In this document: positions 45,641-56,637 of the stretch, in pieces | Layout: each line of letters starts with the position of its first letter | How positions within the stretch are numbered: the stretch's first letter is position 1 | From: Pegoplata infirma | Taxonomy: Eukaryota > Arthropoda > Insecta > Diptera > Anthomyiidae | Assembly (NCBI GenBank): GCA_963921195.1 | Contig: OY992537.1 | Span: forward strand, 14,533,125-14,597,124 | DNA: 64,000 nucleotides | Direction: 5' to 3' | The notes under the pieces: model-generated | What the model was told of the DNA's origin: nothing | Seen by the model: the letters and a program-made list of their open reading frames with translations, nothing else | Database searches by the model: none | Position numbers and translations under genes: made by a program

Positions 45641-46128
45641 AAAAGTTTGTATGTGAACAGCCTTATTAAAGCATATTGCATTGAACTTCCTAAGTCGGCG
45701 TTTGTGTTAAGTTGTGGTTTTCCTAACAACATTGGCAGGCGCTATAAGACCACATAAGTGAGTGACAGCCAACATAAATGTTTTTCTGCTAAAACTTTGT
45801 AATATTCTATAGAAAAAAAAACAATTTAAACAATTGTGCGGGTGTTTTTGATTAAATTAAACTTTTTTTTTGCTTTGCTAGAATTGTCGTCTCTATATGT
45901 TAGAGATTTACCATCAATCCACCACATAAAGGATTAAATATAGAAAAACACTCCTTATTTTTTTTTTTGAGGAAAGGATGTTTTGGATGTCTTTTTTTTT
46001 AGTTAAAAGTTTTGAGACACACACGAGTGTATGCTAGCTATTTTTGTCTGGGAATATTGTCTGTCTGTCTTGTGTTTTTTCTTCTGTCAATTTGGCTTTA
46101 ACATGAGAGTATGACTCACATAACGCAT
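45641..46128. other. unique Star-intron sequence
   Basis: Single-copy-looking sequence between arrays. No splice-flanked open segment recognised. Confidence 0.4.
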
Positions 46129-46464
46129 TGAGGGTATTTCTTAACCATTAAAACTAAATGTCAGGCTAAAATTATGTCTGTTCTGCTATCCGTCTGTTAA
46201 AATGGAGATCAAGGCCAAAATATAACACTGATGGGACTGTAACTTAACAAATTTATTTGTTGTTTATTTTAGAAGTTTGGTATTGCATTTGGGCAATATC
46301 GGTTAAGCGGTTAAAAAGTTATAAACAAAAATGTTAGGACACCTAGAAAATTTTGGAAACCTAAAAATACAAAATGCTTTAATTCAGGTGCTGGTTTAAA
46401 TATGTAAGCAAATTTTTTGTCGCCAAAAATTTTTATTTTTTCGGCAAAATATTTTTTTTTTAAA

Positions 46465-48548
46465 CTCATGAAATTGTTCAAAATGCATAAAATTGTACAA
46501 AATGCTTAAAATTTTACAAAATTCATAAAATTGTATAAAATGCATAACATTTTTCAAAATGCATATTCAAGAATTGTTCCAAATGCATAAAATTGAACAA
46601 AAAGCATAAAATTTAACAAAATGCTAAAATTTTTCAAAATGCATAAAATTGTACAAAATGCATAAAATTTTTACAAAATGTATAAAATTTAACAAAATGC
46701 ATAAAATTATACAAAATGAGTAAAGTTAAACAAAATGCATAAAATATACAATATGCATTGCTTAGTGAAGAATGCACAAAACTATACAAAATGTATAATA
46801 AAATACAAATTCAATGATATAATATCGTACAAAATGCACGATATGGTTAAAAAAATGCGTTATACTTAATGCATCAAAATGAACAAAATGTATAATAAAA
46901 TACAAATTCAATGATATAATATCGTACAAAATGCACGATATGGTTAAAAAAATGCGTTATACTTAATGCATCAAAATAAACTGCACAAAATAATAAGATT
47001 GTACAAATACTTAAATTTAAATGCATAAAACTGTAGAAACATTCATAAAATTGTACAAATTGCATAAAGTGGTACATTATCATACAATTATACAAAATGC
47101 ATAAAATTTTTAAATGCATAACATTGTACAAAATGCATAAAATTTTACAAAATGCATAAAATTGTACAAAATGCACACAATTTTTTGAAATGCGTAAAAT
47201 TATATAAAATGCATTAAATTGTACTAAAATTTAACAAATTGAACAAAAAGCATAAAATAAAACAAAATGTATAAAATTTTTCAAAATGCATAAAACTATA
47301 CAAAATGCATGTAATTCTAAAAAATGCTTAAAATTGTAAAAAATTCATAACATATGTTTCTAAATGCATAAAATTGTATAAAATGCATAAAATTTTACAA
47401 AATGCATAAAATTATATAAAATGCATAAAATTATACAAAATGCATAACATTATACAAAATGCATAAAATTATACAAAATGTATAAAATTGTAAAAAATGC
47501 TTAAAATTGTAAAAAATGCATAACATATGTTTTTAAATGCATAAAATTGTATAAAATGCAATAAAGTTTATAAATGTATAAAATTGTACAAAATGCATAA
47601 AATTTTACAAAATTCATAAAATTTTACAAAATGCATACAATTTTTTGAAATGCGTAAAATTATATAAAATGCATTAAATTGTACTAAAATTGAACAAAAA
47701 GCGTTAAATAGAACAAAATGTATTAAATTTTTAAAAATGCATAAAATTGTACAAAATGCATAAAATTATACAAAATGCATAAACTTGTACAAAATGCATA
47801 AAATTATACAAAATGCATAAAATTATACAAAATGTATACAATTATACAAAATGCATAAAATTATACAAAATGCATAAAATTATACAAAATTCATAAAATT
47901 ATACAAAATGCATAAAATTATACAAAATGCATAAATTTATACAAAATGCATAAAATTATACAAAATGCATAAAATTATACAAAATGCATTAAATTATACA
48001 AAATGCATAAAATTATACAAAATGCATAAAATTATACAAAATGCATAAAATTATACAAAATGCATAAAATTATACAAAATGCATAAAATTATACAAAATG
48101 CATAAAATTATACAAAATGCATAAAATTATACAAAATGCATAAAATTATACAAAATGCATAAAATTATACAAAATGCATAAAATTGTACTAAATGGATAG
48201 AATTATACAAAATGCACAAAATTTTACAAAATATATAATATTATACAAAATGCTAAAAATTATACAAAATGCTTAAATTGTGAAAAAAGCTCAAAATTAT
48301 ACAAAATTCATAATAAAATACAAATGTAATGATACAATATCGTACGAAATGAATCATTTGGTTAAAAAAAATGCGTAGTACTTAATCTATCAAAATGTAC
48401 AAAATGCATAAAATTGCACAAAATTATAAAATTGTAGAAATCCTTAAATTTAAATGCATAAAATTGCATAAATTTGTTTACAATCATAAAATTATACAAA
48501 ATGCATTTAATTTTTCAAAAATGTACAAAATGCATAAAATTTTACAAA
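46465..48548. repeat. 19-bp minisatellite (ATGCATAAAATTATACAAA)n, reverse orientation
   Basis: Reverse-complement orientation relative to 43945-45640. The core at 47950-48180 is a homogeneous ATTATAC sub-variant (others are ATTGTAC). A ~100-bp segment is directly duplicated (46795-46870 and 46890-46965, containing CACGATATGGTTAAAAAAAT), and a third relative is at 48340. Confidence 0.95.
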
Positions 48549-48915
48549 CCCGAGTAAAAATTTTCTGGTCTAATCATATATAATTTGATACAATCTTATA
48601 TGAGTTAATATGCTTCCGTATAAATTTATATAAAATTTTATCTATCACTTTGATACGGTTGATCCACTTTATATGGTTAGATATTGCTCCATATATGATT
48701 TGATTCGTATTTTGGTTTTGCTCATCAAATTATATAAAAATAGATATTATAAGATCAATTTGATCTAATTAGATTTGACAAAATTCAGGATCAAATTGTA
48801 TCAATTTTTATAATTTTTGATCTAAAGTAATACAATTAGATATTATTTGATACAACCATTTTACGGATCAAATTAGATATATTTAGTAAAATTTGCATAA
48901 TATTTTTACAAGGGA
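48549..48915 (-). mobile_element. AT-rich MITE-like element, copy 2
   Basis: Starts CCCGAGTAAAAATTTTCTGG and continues as the reverse complement of 23510-23865 (for example ACAACCATTTTACGGATCAA and TCAGGATCAAATTGTATCAA). It is inserted in the 19-bp array. Confidence 0.8.
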
Positions 48916-49075
48916 AATGTATAAAATTATACAAAATGCATAAGAATTGAGCAAAAGGCTTAACATTTTACGAAATGCATTAATTTGTACAAAAATGCAT
49001 CAAATTGTAAAAATTGCATCAAATTATCAAAAATTGCATCAAATTGTCAAAAACTGAATTTAAAAAAAACATGTT
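48916..49075. repeat. end of reverse 19-bp array
   Basis: Degenerate 'aaatgcatcaaattgtaaaa' units before the HINE 3' end. Confidence 0.85.
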
Positions 49076-49240
49076 TGTTTTTTATTCAAACATTTTTTTT
49101 GCAGATTTTTTTTTAACAAAAATTTAAAAAAAAAAAAAAATTTCCGCAAATTTTTATAAAGTTTTTTCAATAATCTTTTTTCCATTGTGGATGGTATCCT
49201 TACATTCGGTAAGGACGAATTTAACTTTCTTACTTGTTTT

Positions 49241-50204
49241 TATTAAAGTTGGGATTATTTCAAGTTAGAATTATAGGTGCTTAATCTTTTCGTAACCAAA
49301 TTATGGTCACAAAATTAAATTGACTCTCCAGTTAAATTAAAATTGGTTCCCAGTATAAATGGGCTACTTAATATGTTAACACCAATTTATTTTATGATTT
49401 ATTGGTTTTAATCTTTTTAAAATTTTACAATTATAAATAAATTTCTCAGGTTCTGTGAAATTAATCACTTTTTGTTTCTGTGAAACACAATATCTGGTCA
49501 TAAAATATTGTGAAACACATTTTATATTTTGCACAATTTGTTTCATTTCCTGAAAGTCATGGTGAGTTAAGAAATTGTCATACTGCCAATTTTAATATTC
49601 ATAACAAGTATTGGCAATTTTCGCCGGCTTCCTTTCTGAAATCACATGATTTTTTTTTTTTTTTTATTTTTCTTGTAGTTTATTTTTAAGTGCAATATGC
49701 TTTTTTGTTTTCTTTAACAAATATTTAAATTTTTTTTTGGTGTGCGAATTTTTATGTGTCTCGTTTTTCATTCAGAATAACTAAAAGTGATGTTTATTGT
49801 GGGGATGGCTGAATGAGTGGATGAATGGATAGATGGATATTCCGTTGGATGTTGGTTGTTCCTTTTTGTTGTTCGTCGTTTTTGAAAACATGCAAATTTC
49901 ATTCCTTTGCGACGTGACTGATGCATCGGAAGTGTCTTGGAAACAAACCACCAAAATGGCACTTGTCGGACGTTGCAATTATATGGACGCGCCACCCAGA
50001 CTAGACGAAAGTAGTAGACTTTAAAGAATTTTTTTTTTCGTTTTGTTCTTCAGTATTTTTGTTTCTTTTAACACCTTAACGTCTTTTTGCTAATGAGATT
50101 ACTTAATAGTTCTTTGTTAACAAAAATTATGTTTGATTGTAAGTTAAACGGTTTAGTTTTTTTATTGCTTTATAAAACACCATACAGTAAAAATTATGAA
50201 AATT
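49241..50204. other. unique Star-intron sequence
   Basis: The less AT-rich block 49790-50025 (GATGGATATTCCGTTGGATG, CTTGTCGGACGTTGCAATTA, GACGCGCCACCCAGACTAG) stands out but has no convincing ORF or splice pair. A conserved regulatory block is possible. Confidence 0.4.
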
Positions 50205-52800
50205 GTAAGGCATAAAATTGTACAGAATGCATAAAATGCTTAAAATTGTACAAAATGCATAAAACAGTACAAAATTCTTAAAATTGAACAAAATGCATAA
50301 AATTGTACAAAATGCATAAAATTGTACAAAATGCTTAAAATTGTACAAAATGCATAAAATTGTACAAAATGCATAAAATTGTACAAAATGCATAAAATTG
50401 TACAAAATGCATAAAAGTGTACAAAATGCATAAAATTGTACAAATTGTATAAAATGCAAAAAATGTATTAAATGCATTAATTGTAAAAAATGCATTAATT
50501 GTATAAAATGCATAAAATTGTACATTTTGTACAAAATGAATTAAATTGTACAAAATGCATAAAATTGTGCAAAATGCATCAAATTGTACAAAATGCACAA
50601 AATTGTACAAAATGCATAAAATTGTACAAAATGCATTAAATTGTACAAAATGCATAAAATTTTAAAAAATGCATAAAATTGTACAAAATGCATAAAATTG
50701 TACAAAATGCATAAAATTGTACAAAATGCATGAAATTGTACAAAATGCATAAAATTGTACAAAATGCATAAAATTGTACAAAATGTTTAAAATTTTACAA
50801 AATGCATAAAACTGTACAAAAATGCATAAAATTGTACAAAATGCATAAAACTGTACAAAATGCATAAAATTGTACAAAATACATAAAATTGTACAAAATG
50901 CATAAAATTGTACAAAATGCATAAAATTGTACAAAATGCATATAATTATACAAAATTCATAAAATGGTAAAAAAAAATGCATAAATTGTTTAAATGTATA
51001 AAACGCATTAATTGTGAAAAAATGCTCAAAAAACTATAAAATGCATTAATGGATAAAATTAAAAAAATTATAAATGAAATAAATGCATAAAATAAAAAAA
51101 AACGCATAAAATTAAAAAAGGCATAAAATTAAAAAAGGCATAAAATTAAAAAAAAAAAATGCATAAAATTAAAAAAAAAAAAATGCATAAAATTAAAAAA
51201 AAAAAATGCATAAAATTAAAAAAAAAAATGCATAAAATTAAAAAAAAAAAACGTTAAATTGTACGAAATTTTACTAAATTTATAAAATTGTACAAAATGC
51301 GTCAAATGCATCAAGTTGAACAAAATGCATAAAATTATACGAAATGCATAAAATTGTACAAAATGCATAAAATTTATACAAAATGTATAAAATTGTTTCA
51401 ATGAGATAAATTTTACAAAATGCATAACTGTTAAAAACTACATAAAGTTGTATAATATAAATAAAATTATACAAATTAAATTAAAATTTAACAAGATGCA
51501 TAAAATTCTACAAAATGCATAAAATTGTACAAAATGCATAAAATTGTGCAAAATGCATATAACTGTACAAATGCATTAAATTGTACAAAATGCTTAAAAT
51601 TGTACAAAATGCATAAAACTGTACAAAATGCATTAAATTGTGCAAAATGCTTAAAATTGCACCAAATGCATAAAATTGTACAAAATCCATAAAATTGTAC
51701 AAAATGCATAAAATTGTACAAAATGCATAAAATTGTACAAAATGCATAAAATTTTACAAAATGCATAAAATTGTACAAAAGGCATAAAATTGTACAAAAT
51801 GCATAAAATTGTACAAAATGCACAAAATTCTACAAAATGCATTAAGTTGTACAAAATGCATTAAATTGTGCAAAATGCATTAAATTGTACAAAATGCATT
51901 AAATTGTACAAAATGCATTAAATTCTACAAAATGCATTAAATTGTACAAAATGCATTAAATTGTACAAAATGCATTAAATTCTACAAAATGCATTAAATT
52001 GTACTATAAAATGCATTAAAATTGTACGAAATCCATCAAATTAATTGTACAAAATGCATTAAATTGTACTATAAAATGCAGTAAAATTGTACAAAATGCA
52101 TTAAATTGTACAAAATGCATCAAATTGTACAAAATTTATCAAATTGTACAAAATGTATCAAATTGTACAAAATGTATCAAATTCTACAAAATGCATCAAA
52201 TTGTACAAAATGCATTAAGTTGTAAAAAAATGCATAAAAATGTACAAAATGCACAAAATGTATCAAATTGTACAAAATGTATCAAATTCTACAAAATGCA
52301 TCAAATTGTACAAAATGCATCAAATTGTACAAAATGCATAAAATTGTACAAAATGCATCAAATTGTACAAAATGCATTAAATTGTACAAAATGCATCAAA
52401 TTGTACAAAATGAATCAAATGTACAAAATGTATCTAATTGTACAAAATGTATCAAATTCTACAAAATGCATCAAATTGTACAAAATGCATTAAGTTGTAA
52501 AAAAATGCATTAAAATTTAACAAAATTCATAAAATTGTACAAAATGCATTAAATTATTCAAAATGCATTAAATTGTACAAAATGCATTAAATTGTACAAA
52601 ATGCATTAAATTGTACAAAATGCATTAAGTTTTAAAAAAGGAGTTAAATTGTACAAAATGCATTAAATTGTTCAAAATGCATAAAATTGTACAAAATTCA
52701 TAAAATTGTTCAAAATGCATAAAAGTAAACAAAATGTACAAAATGCATAAAATTAAACAAAACGCATATAATTTTACAAAATGCATAAAAAACTAAAAAT
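50205..52800. repeat. 19-bp minisatellite (ATGCATAAAATTGTACAAA)n, reverse orientation
   Basis: The largest array. 50205-50990 is fairly regular. 51050-51250 degenerates to GCATAAAATTAAAAAAA units. 51490-51860 is regular again. 51840-52700 changes to GCATTAAATTGTACAAAAT and GCATCAAATTGTACAAAAT sub-variants, with a ~160-bp higher-order duplication around 52130-52500. Its ORFs on both strands are artefacts. Confidence 0.97.
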
Positions 52801-53999
52801 TTTAAACTGAAGTAGGGCATCACAAAGTTGTTAATAAAGTCATTCCATTGTGTTATGCATATCTACTCATTTATTTTCAAAAAAAAAACAAAAAAAATAC
52901 CTGCTTTGATTTTAGCCGCATTAAGGTGACAATAATTTCTTATCAACTTAATTTCTCATGGTTTTATGTGATTTAGAGTTATGAAGAAACAATTCCAAGT
53001 TGTGTTTAATGTGTGTCATGATTCATCATTTCTTTCAATAAACGTTCTATTAATTTTCTTTTTTTTTTTAGAAAAATAACAAAAAGATAGTTAAATTGTT
53101 TTCCTTAAGATTAGTTTTAATGCATCCAACGTTTATGCCATGCAGTCACGTTCCAATTCACTCTTGGGAATATTTTTCGTGTTTTCTTTATTTTTAAATT
53201 TTCAAAAAAATAAAAAAAAAAACATGATTTAGTTTAAGTGGTGGTTTGAAAAGAAAGCAACAAATTCTAATTTAAAAAAAAAAATTGATAAATAGTTTAG
53301 ATAAGAAAAAAATTGTCATTTTGTTATTATAATTACTTTAATAATATTTCCTGATTAACAGTTGCATTTGAATATTTATGAAGTGTCTCATCCACTTCAC
53401 TCACTTGTTTTTCATCGTCATTTGATGGATATTTTTTTTTTCAAATATTTTTTAAACAATTTGCCAACCTTCAATTGTTAAATATGTTGTTTTTTATTGT
53501 GTGTATTTTCTATGCAATTTTAAAAGCGTTGAAGCTGCCTTGCTTTTTGAAAAATGTTTCCATTTACCGCCGACTACACAATATTACACTACAATGTCAT
53601 TAGCCCTCATAAATCGCATTAGCCCAAATCCCCCATCATCATTATCGTCATGATGTTGTTTATGCTTCACAGGTGATAAGGTGTTTGTTCAGTTGATGAT
53701 GCAAAATATTTTAAGCAAATGTTTTTAACAAAAAAGGGTACTTAAGTCATTATTATCGCAACGGGAACCAATTTAAAAGTAGGGAATCAAATGTTAAACA
53801 GATCCAATAAATAAATGAATACCACAATAGTGATTGATATATTCGCACACACATTTTGTAGTTCGAAGTGACTATTAAAATTGAAAGTGAATATGAAATT
53901 GTTAAAACAATTTTAAAACTGTTCCGTATGTAAATGAATTAAAGTTTTTGTTCGATTATAAAGTTTTTTGCACTGTTTTTTTTATTTCTTATTAAAGTG
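52801..53999. other. unique Star-intron sequence
   Basis: Single-copy-looking, with no exon recognised. 53560-53700 is less AT-rich (CCGCCGACTACACAATATTA, CATTAGCCCAAATCCCCCAT). Confidence 0.4.
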
Positions 54000-55010
54000 A
54001 GAAATTGCATTAAATTCATCAAAATGCCTACAATTTAAAAAATACATAAAATTAAGCAAAATGCATACAATTTTGCTAAATGCATACAATTTTGCTAAAT
54101 GCATACAATTTACCTAAATGCATAAAATTGTGCAAAATGCATGAAAAAGTGCAAAATGCATAAAATTGTGCAAAATGCATAAAATAGTGCAAAATGCATA
54201 AAATAGTGCAAAATACATAAAATTGTGCAAAATTACCAAAATTGTGCAAAAATTAATAAAATGGTACAAAAATGCATAAAATTGTACAAAAATACATAAA
54301 ATTGTACAAAAATGCATAAAATTTGCATAAAATTGTATAAAAACGCATTAAAATTGTACAAAAATGCATAAAATTGTACAAAAATGCATAAAATTGTACA
54401 AAAATGCATAAAATTGTACAAAAATGCATAAAATTGTACAAAAATGCATAAAATTGTACAAAAATGCATAAAATTGTACAAAATGCATAAATTGTACAAA
54501 AATGCATAAAATTGTACAAAAATGCATAAAATTGTACAAAAATGCATAAAATTGTACAAAAATGCATAAAATTGTACAAAAATGCATAAAATTGTACAAA
54601 AATGCATAAAATTTTACAAAAATGCATAAAATTTTACAAAAATGCATAAAATTTACAAAAATGCATAAAATTTTACAAAAATGCATAAAATTGTACAAAA
54701 ATGCATAAAGTTGTACAAAAATGCATAAAATTGTACAAAAATGCATAAAATTGTATAATATTGTACAAAAATTCATGAAATTGTACATAAATGCATAAAA
54801 TTGTACCAAAATGCATAAAATTATACAAAAATGCATAAAATTACAAAAATGCATAAAATTGTACAAAAATGCATAAAATTTTACAAAAATGCATAAAATT
54901 GTACAAAAATGCATAAAATTGTACAAAAATGCATAAAATTGTACAAAAATGCATAAAATTGTACAAAAATGCATAAAATTGTACAAAAATGCATAAAATT
55001 GTGAAAAAAT
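54000..55010. repeat. 20-bp minisatellite variant (ACAAAAATGCATAAAATTGT)n
   Basis: The same repeat as the neighbouring arrays but with one extra A per unit, making a 20-bp period. It is highly homogeneous from 54350 to 54990. 54000-54240 has GTGCAAAATGCATAAAATT variants. ORFs of up to 212 aa on the minus strand are artefacts. Confidence 0.97.
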
Positions 55011-55267
55011 TTAACAAATCAGGCAAGTCTTTCTTCGATGTGGAGTGTGGACAATTGATCTTTCCGTAAAAACTTAGTTGTACTATCACGAACGTCAACA
55101 AATACTACTAATAGCCAAATCAGCCCTGCCGTTCTACTATTTTAGATATATAGAAATAAAAGTGGCGTGAACAAATTTTATTTCCGTTTTAACCTAAATT
55201 GGACTATGACGAAAATTAAAAAAAAAAAAAAGTTAAGTCCAGCCGTTCTCCGATTTCAGATTTTTAA
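55011..55267. repeat. interspersed repeat abutting the assembly gap
   Basis: Contains 'gccctgccgttctactattttagatat' and 'gtccagccgttctccgatttcagat', two similar phrases about 105 bp apart. The sequence then stops at the gap. The family is not identified. Confidence 0.4.
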
Positions 55268-55467
55268 NNNNNNNNNNNNNNNNNNNNNNNNNNNNNNNNN
55301 NNNNNNNNNNNNNNNNNNNNNNNNNNNNNNNNNNNNNNNNNNNNNNNNNNNNNNNNNNNNNNNNNNNNNNNNNNNNNNNNNNNNNNNNNNNNNNNNNNNN
55401 NNNNNNNNNNNNNNNNNNNNNNNNNNNNNNNNNNNNNNNNNNNNNNNNNNNNNNNNNNNNNNNNNNN
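55268..55467. other. assembly gap (200 N)
   Basis: Exactly 200 undetermined bases, probably a nominal gap size. The X-filled ORF across it is not real. Confidence 0.98.
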
Positions 55468-55945
55468 TTTTGAGGGAATTATGTAAATATCGGGAGGGTA
55501 GTTTGTATGGGGACTACCAGAAGGACTAACCCGATTCGTTTGAAATTTGGAATAGTGATTCGTGTATACAAAATTTGATTACCTGCCAAATTTCAAAGTG
55601 ATATCTATTATAATACGGTTATTAGAGTCATTTAAGCCGAATCCAAAGTGGGTGTTTGTATGGGGGCTAGGTCTTAACATGGACCGATTTACTCCAGTTT
55701 CAATAGGCTTCGTCCTTGGGCGAAAAGATGCTTAAGTTTCAAATTTCAAGTCAATTGATTGCGACCTGTATCGTGCTTAAACCGATAGATGGACAGACGG
55801 ACGGACGGACATTGCTAAATTGACTCAAAAAGTAATTCTGAGTCGATCGGTATACTTGAAGCGGGTCTTAGACTAATATTTGGGGTAGTTACAAACATCA
55901 GCACAAAGTCAGTATATCCTGTACCACAGAGTGGTGTAGGGTATA
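55468..55945 (-). mobile_element. HINE family 3, minus strand, cut by the gap
   Basis: Matches the reverse complement of the first ~480 bp of the 59665-61062 element: GAGGGAATTATGTAAATATC, 'gtatggggactac', 'cgacctgtatcgtgcttaaacc', GACAGACGGACGGACGGAC, 'gtaccacagagtggtgtagggtata'. Its 5' end at 55945 abuts the next HINE. Confidence 0.85.
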
Positions 55946-56526
55946 ACAAGTAAAAAAGTTTAATTCGGCTTTGCCGAATGTATTGATACCCTCCACAATG
56001 TAATAGAAGACTATTTGCAACAAAAAAAAATTTTTTGAAAAAAATTTTTGGTAAAAAAAAATTTTTTTGGTGAAAAAAAAATTCAGCGAATTTTTTTTTT
56101 TTTTAAATGGTTTGTACTTGTAAAAATTCCATTCTGTGTCCAATTCTGTTCACATATGCCAACCAGCAGCTAATTTAAAGCATTTTGTATTTTTAGGTTA
56201 TGTAGAAAAACCAAAATTTTCGAGGTGTTCTTACATTTTAGTTCATAAATTTCAAACCGCTGAACCGATTTCGCTCAAATGCAATACCAAACTACTTAGG
56301 ACAACAACAAGTAAATTTGCTAAGTCTCAGTCATATATATTTAATACTTTGGACGTGATCACCATTTCCACAGACGGACATCGCTAGAATGCCTTAGAAT
56401 CGATCACTTTTTTTTTGTTATAATATATATACTTTATGGGGTCCCATACCAATATTTCGATGAGTTACAAACGGAATGACAAACTTATATATACCCTCTA
56501 TCACCTCTATATAAGTGGAGGGTATA
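55946..56526 (-). mobile_element. HINE family 1, minus strand (copy E)
   Basis: Left (3') end ACAAGTAAAAAAGTTTAATT with hairpin ATTCGGCTTTGCCGAAT, then ATACCCTCCACAATG. Interior 'aggttatgtagaaaaacc', 'aaaccgctgaaccgatttcgctc', 'ccatttccacagacggacatc' and ATGGGGTCCCATACC. Right end ATAAGTGGAGGGTATA. It lies about 110 bp past the asteroid stop codon. Confidence 0.85.
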
Positions 56527-56598
56527 AAAATATGATTAAAGGTTTTGTTCTATAGAAAGTCGATGATTTCAAAATACGTACATAGAAAATCATTTTTT

Positions 56599-56636
56599 TT
56601 TATTTGAATTATCGTTGTTGTATAAATAAATTTATT
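56599..56636 (-). terminator. ast: asteroid polyadenylation signals
   Basis: Two AATAAA hexamers on the minus strand (56636-56631 and 56604-56599) lie just downstream of the TAG at 56638. They support transcript termination here, in competition with the splice donor noted for exon 2. Confidence 0.5.
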
Positions 56637-56637
56637 T

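Larger units (their letters stand above)
46129..49240 (+). mobile_element. HINE family 1 split by the 19-bp minisatellite (copy G)
   Basis: The 5' part (46129-46465) has TGAGGGTATT, ATGTCTGTTCTGCTATCCGTCTG, 'ttggtattgcatttgggcaatatcggtta' and 'cctaaaaatacaaaatgcttt'. The 3' part (49180-49240) has CATTGTGGATGGTATCC, hairpin ATTCGGTAAGGACGAAT (49204-49220) and TTACTTGTTTTT. About 2.7 kb, mostly TGCATAAAATTATACAAAA repeats plus a MITE, separates them. Confidence 0.8.

Noticed and set aside
54233..54986. Minus-strand ORFs of up to 212 aa
   Set aside because: Products of the 20-bp minisatellite variant.
43945..55010. CRISPR-like array
   Set aside because: Short direct repeats without unique spacers in a eukaryotic intron; these are minisatellites.
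55167..55529. 120-aa ORF across the gap
   Set aside because: Most of it is undetermined sequence (200 N).
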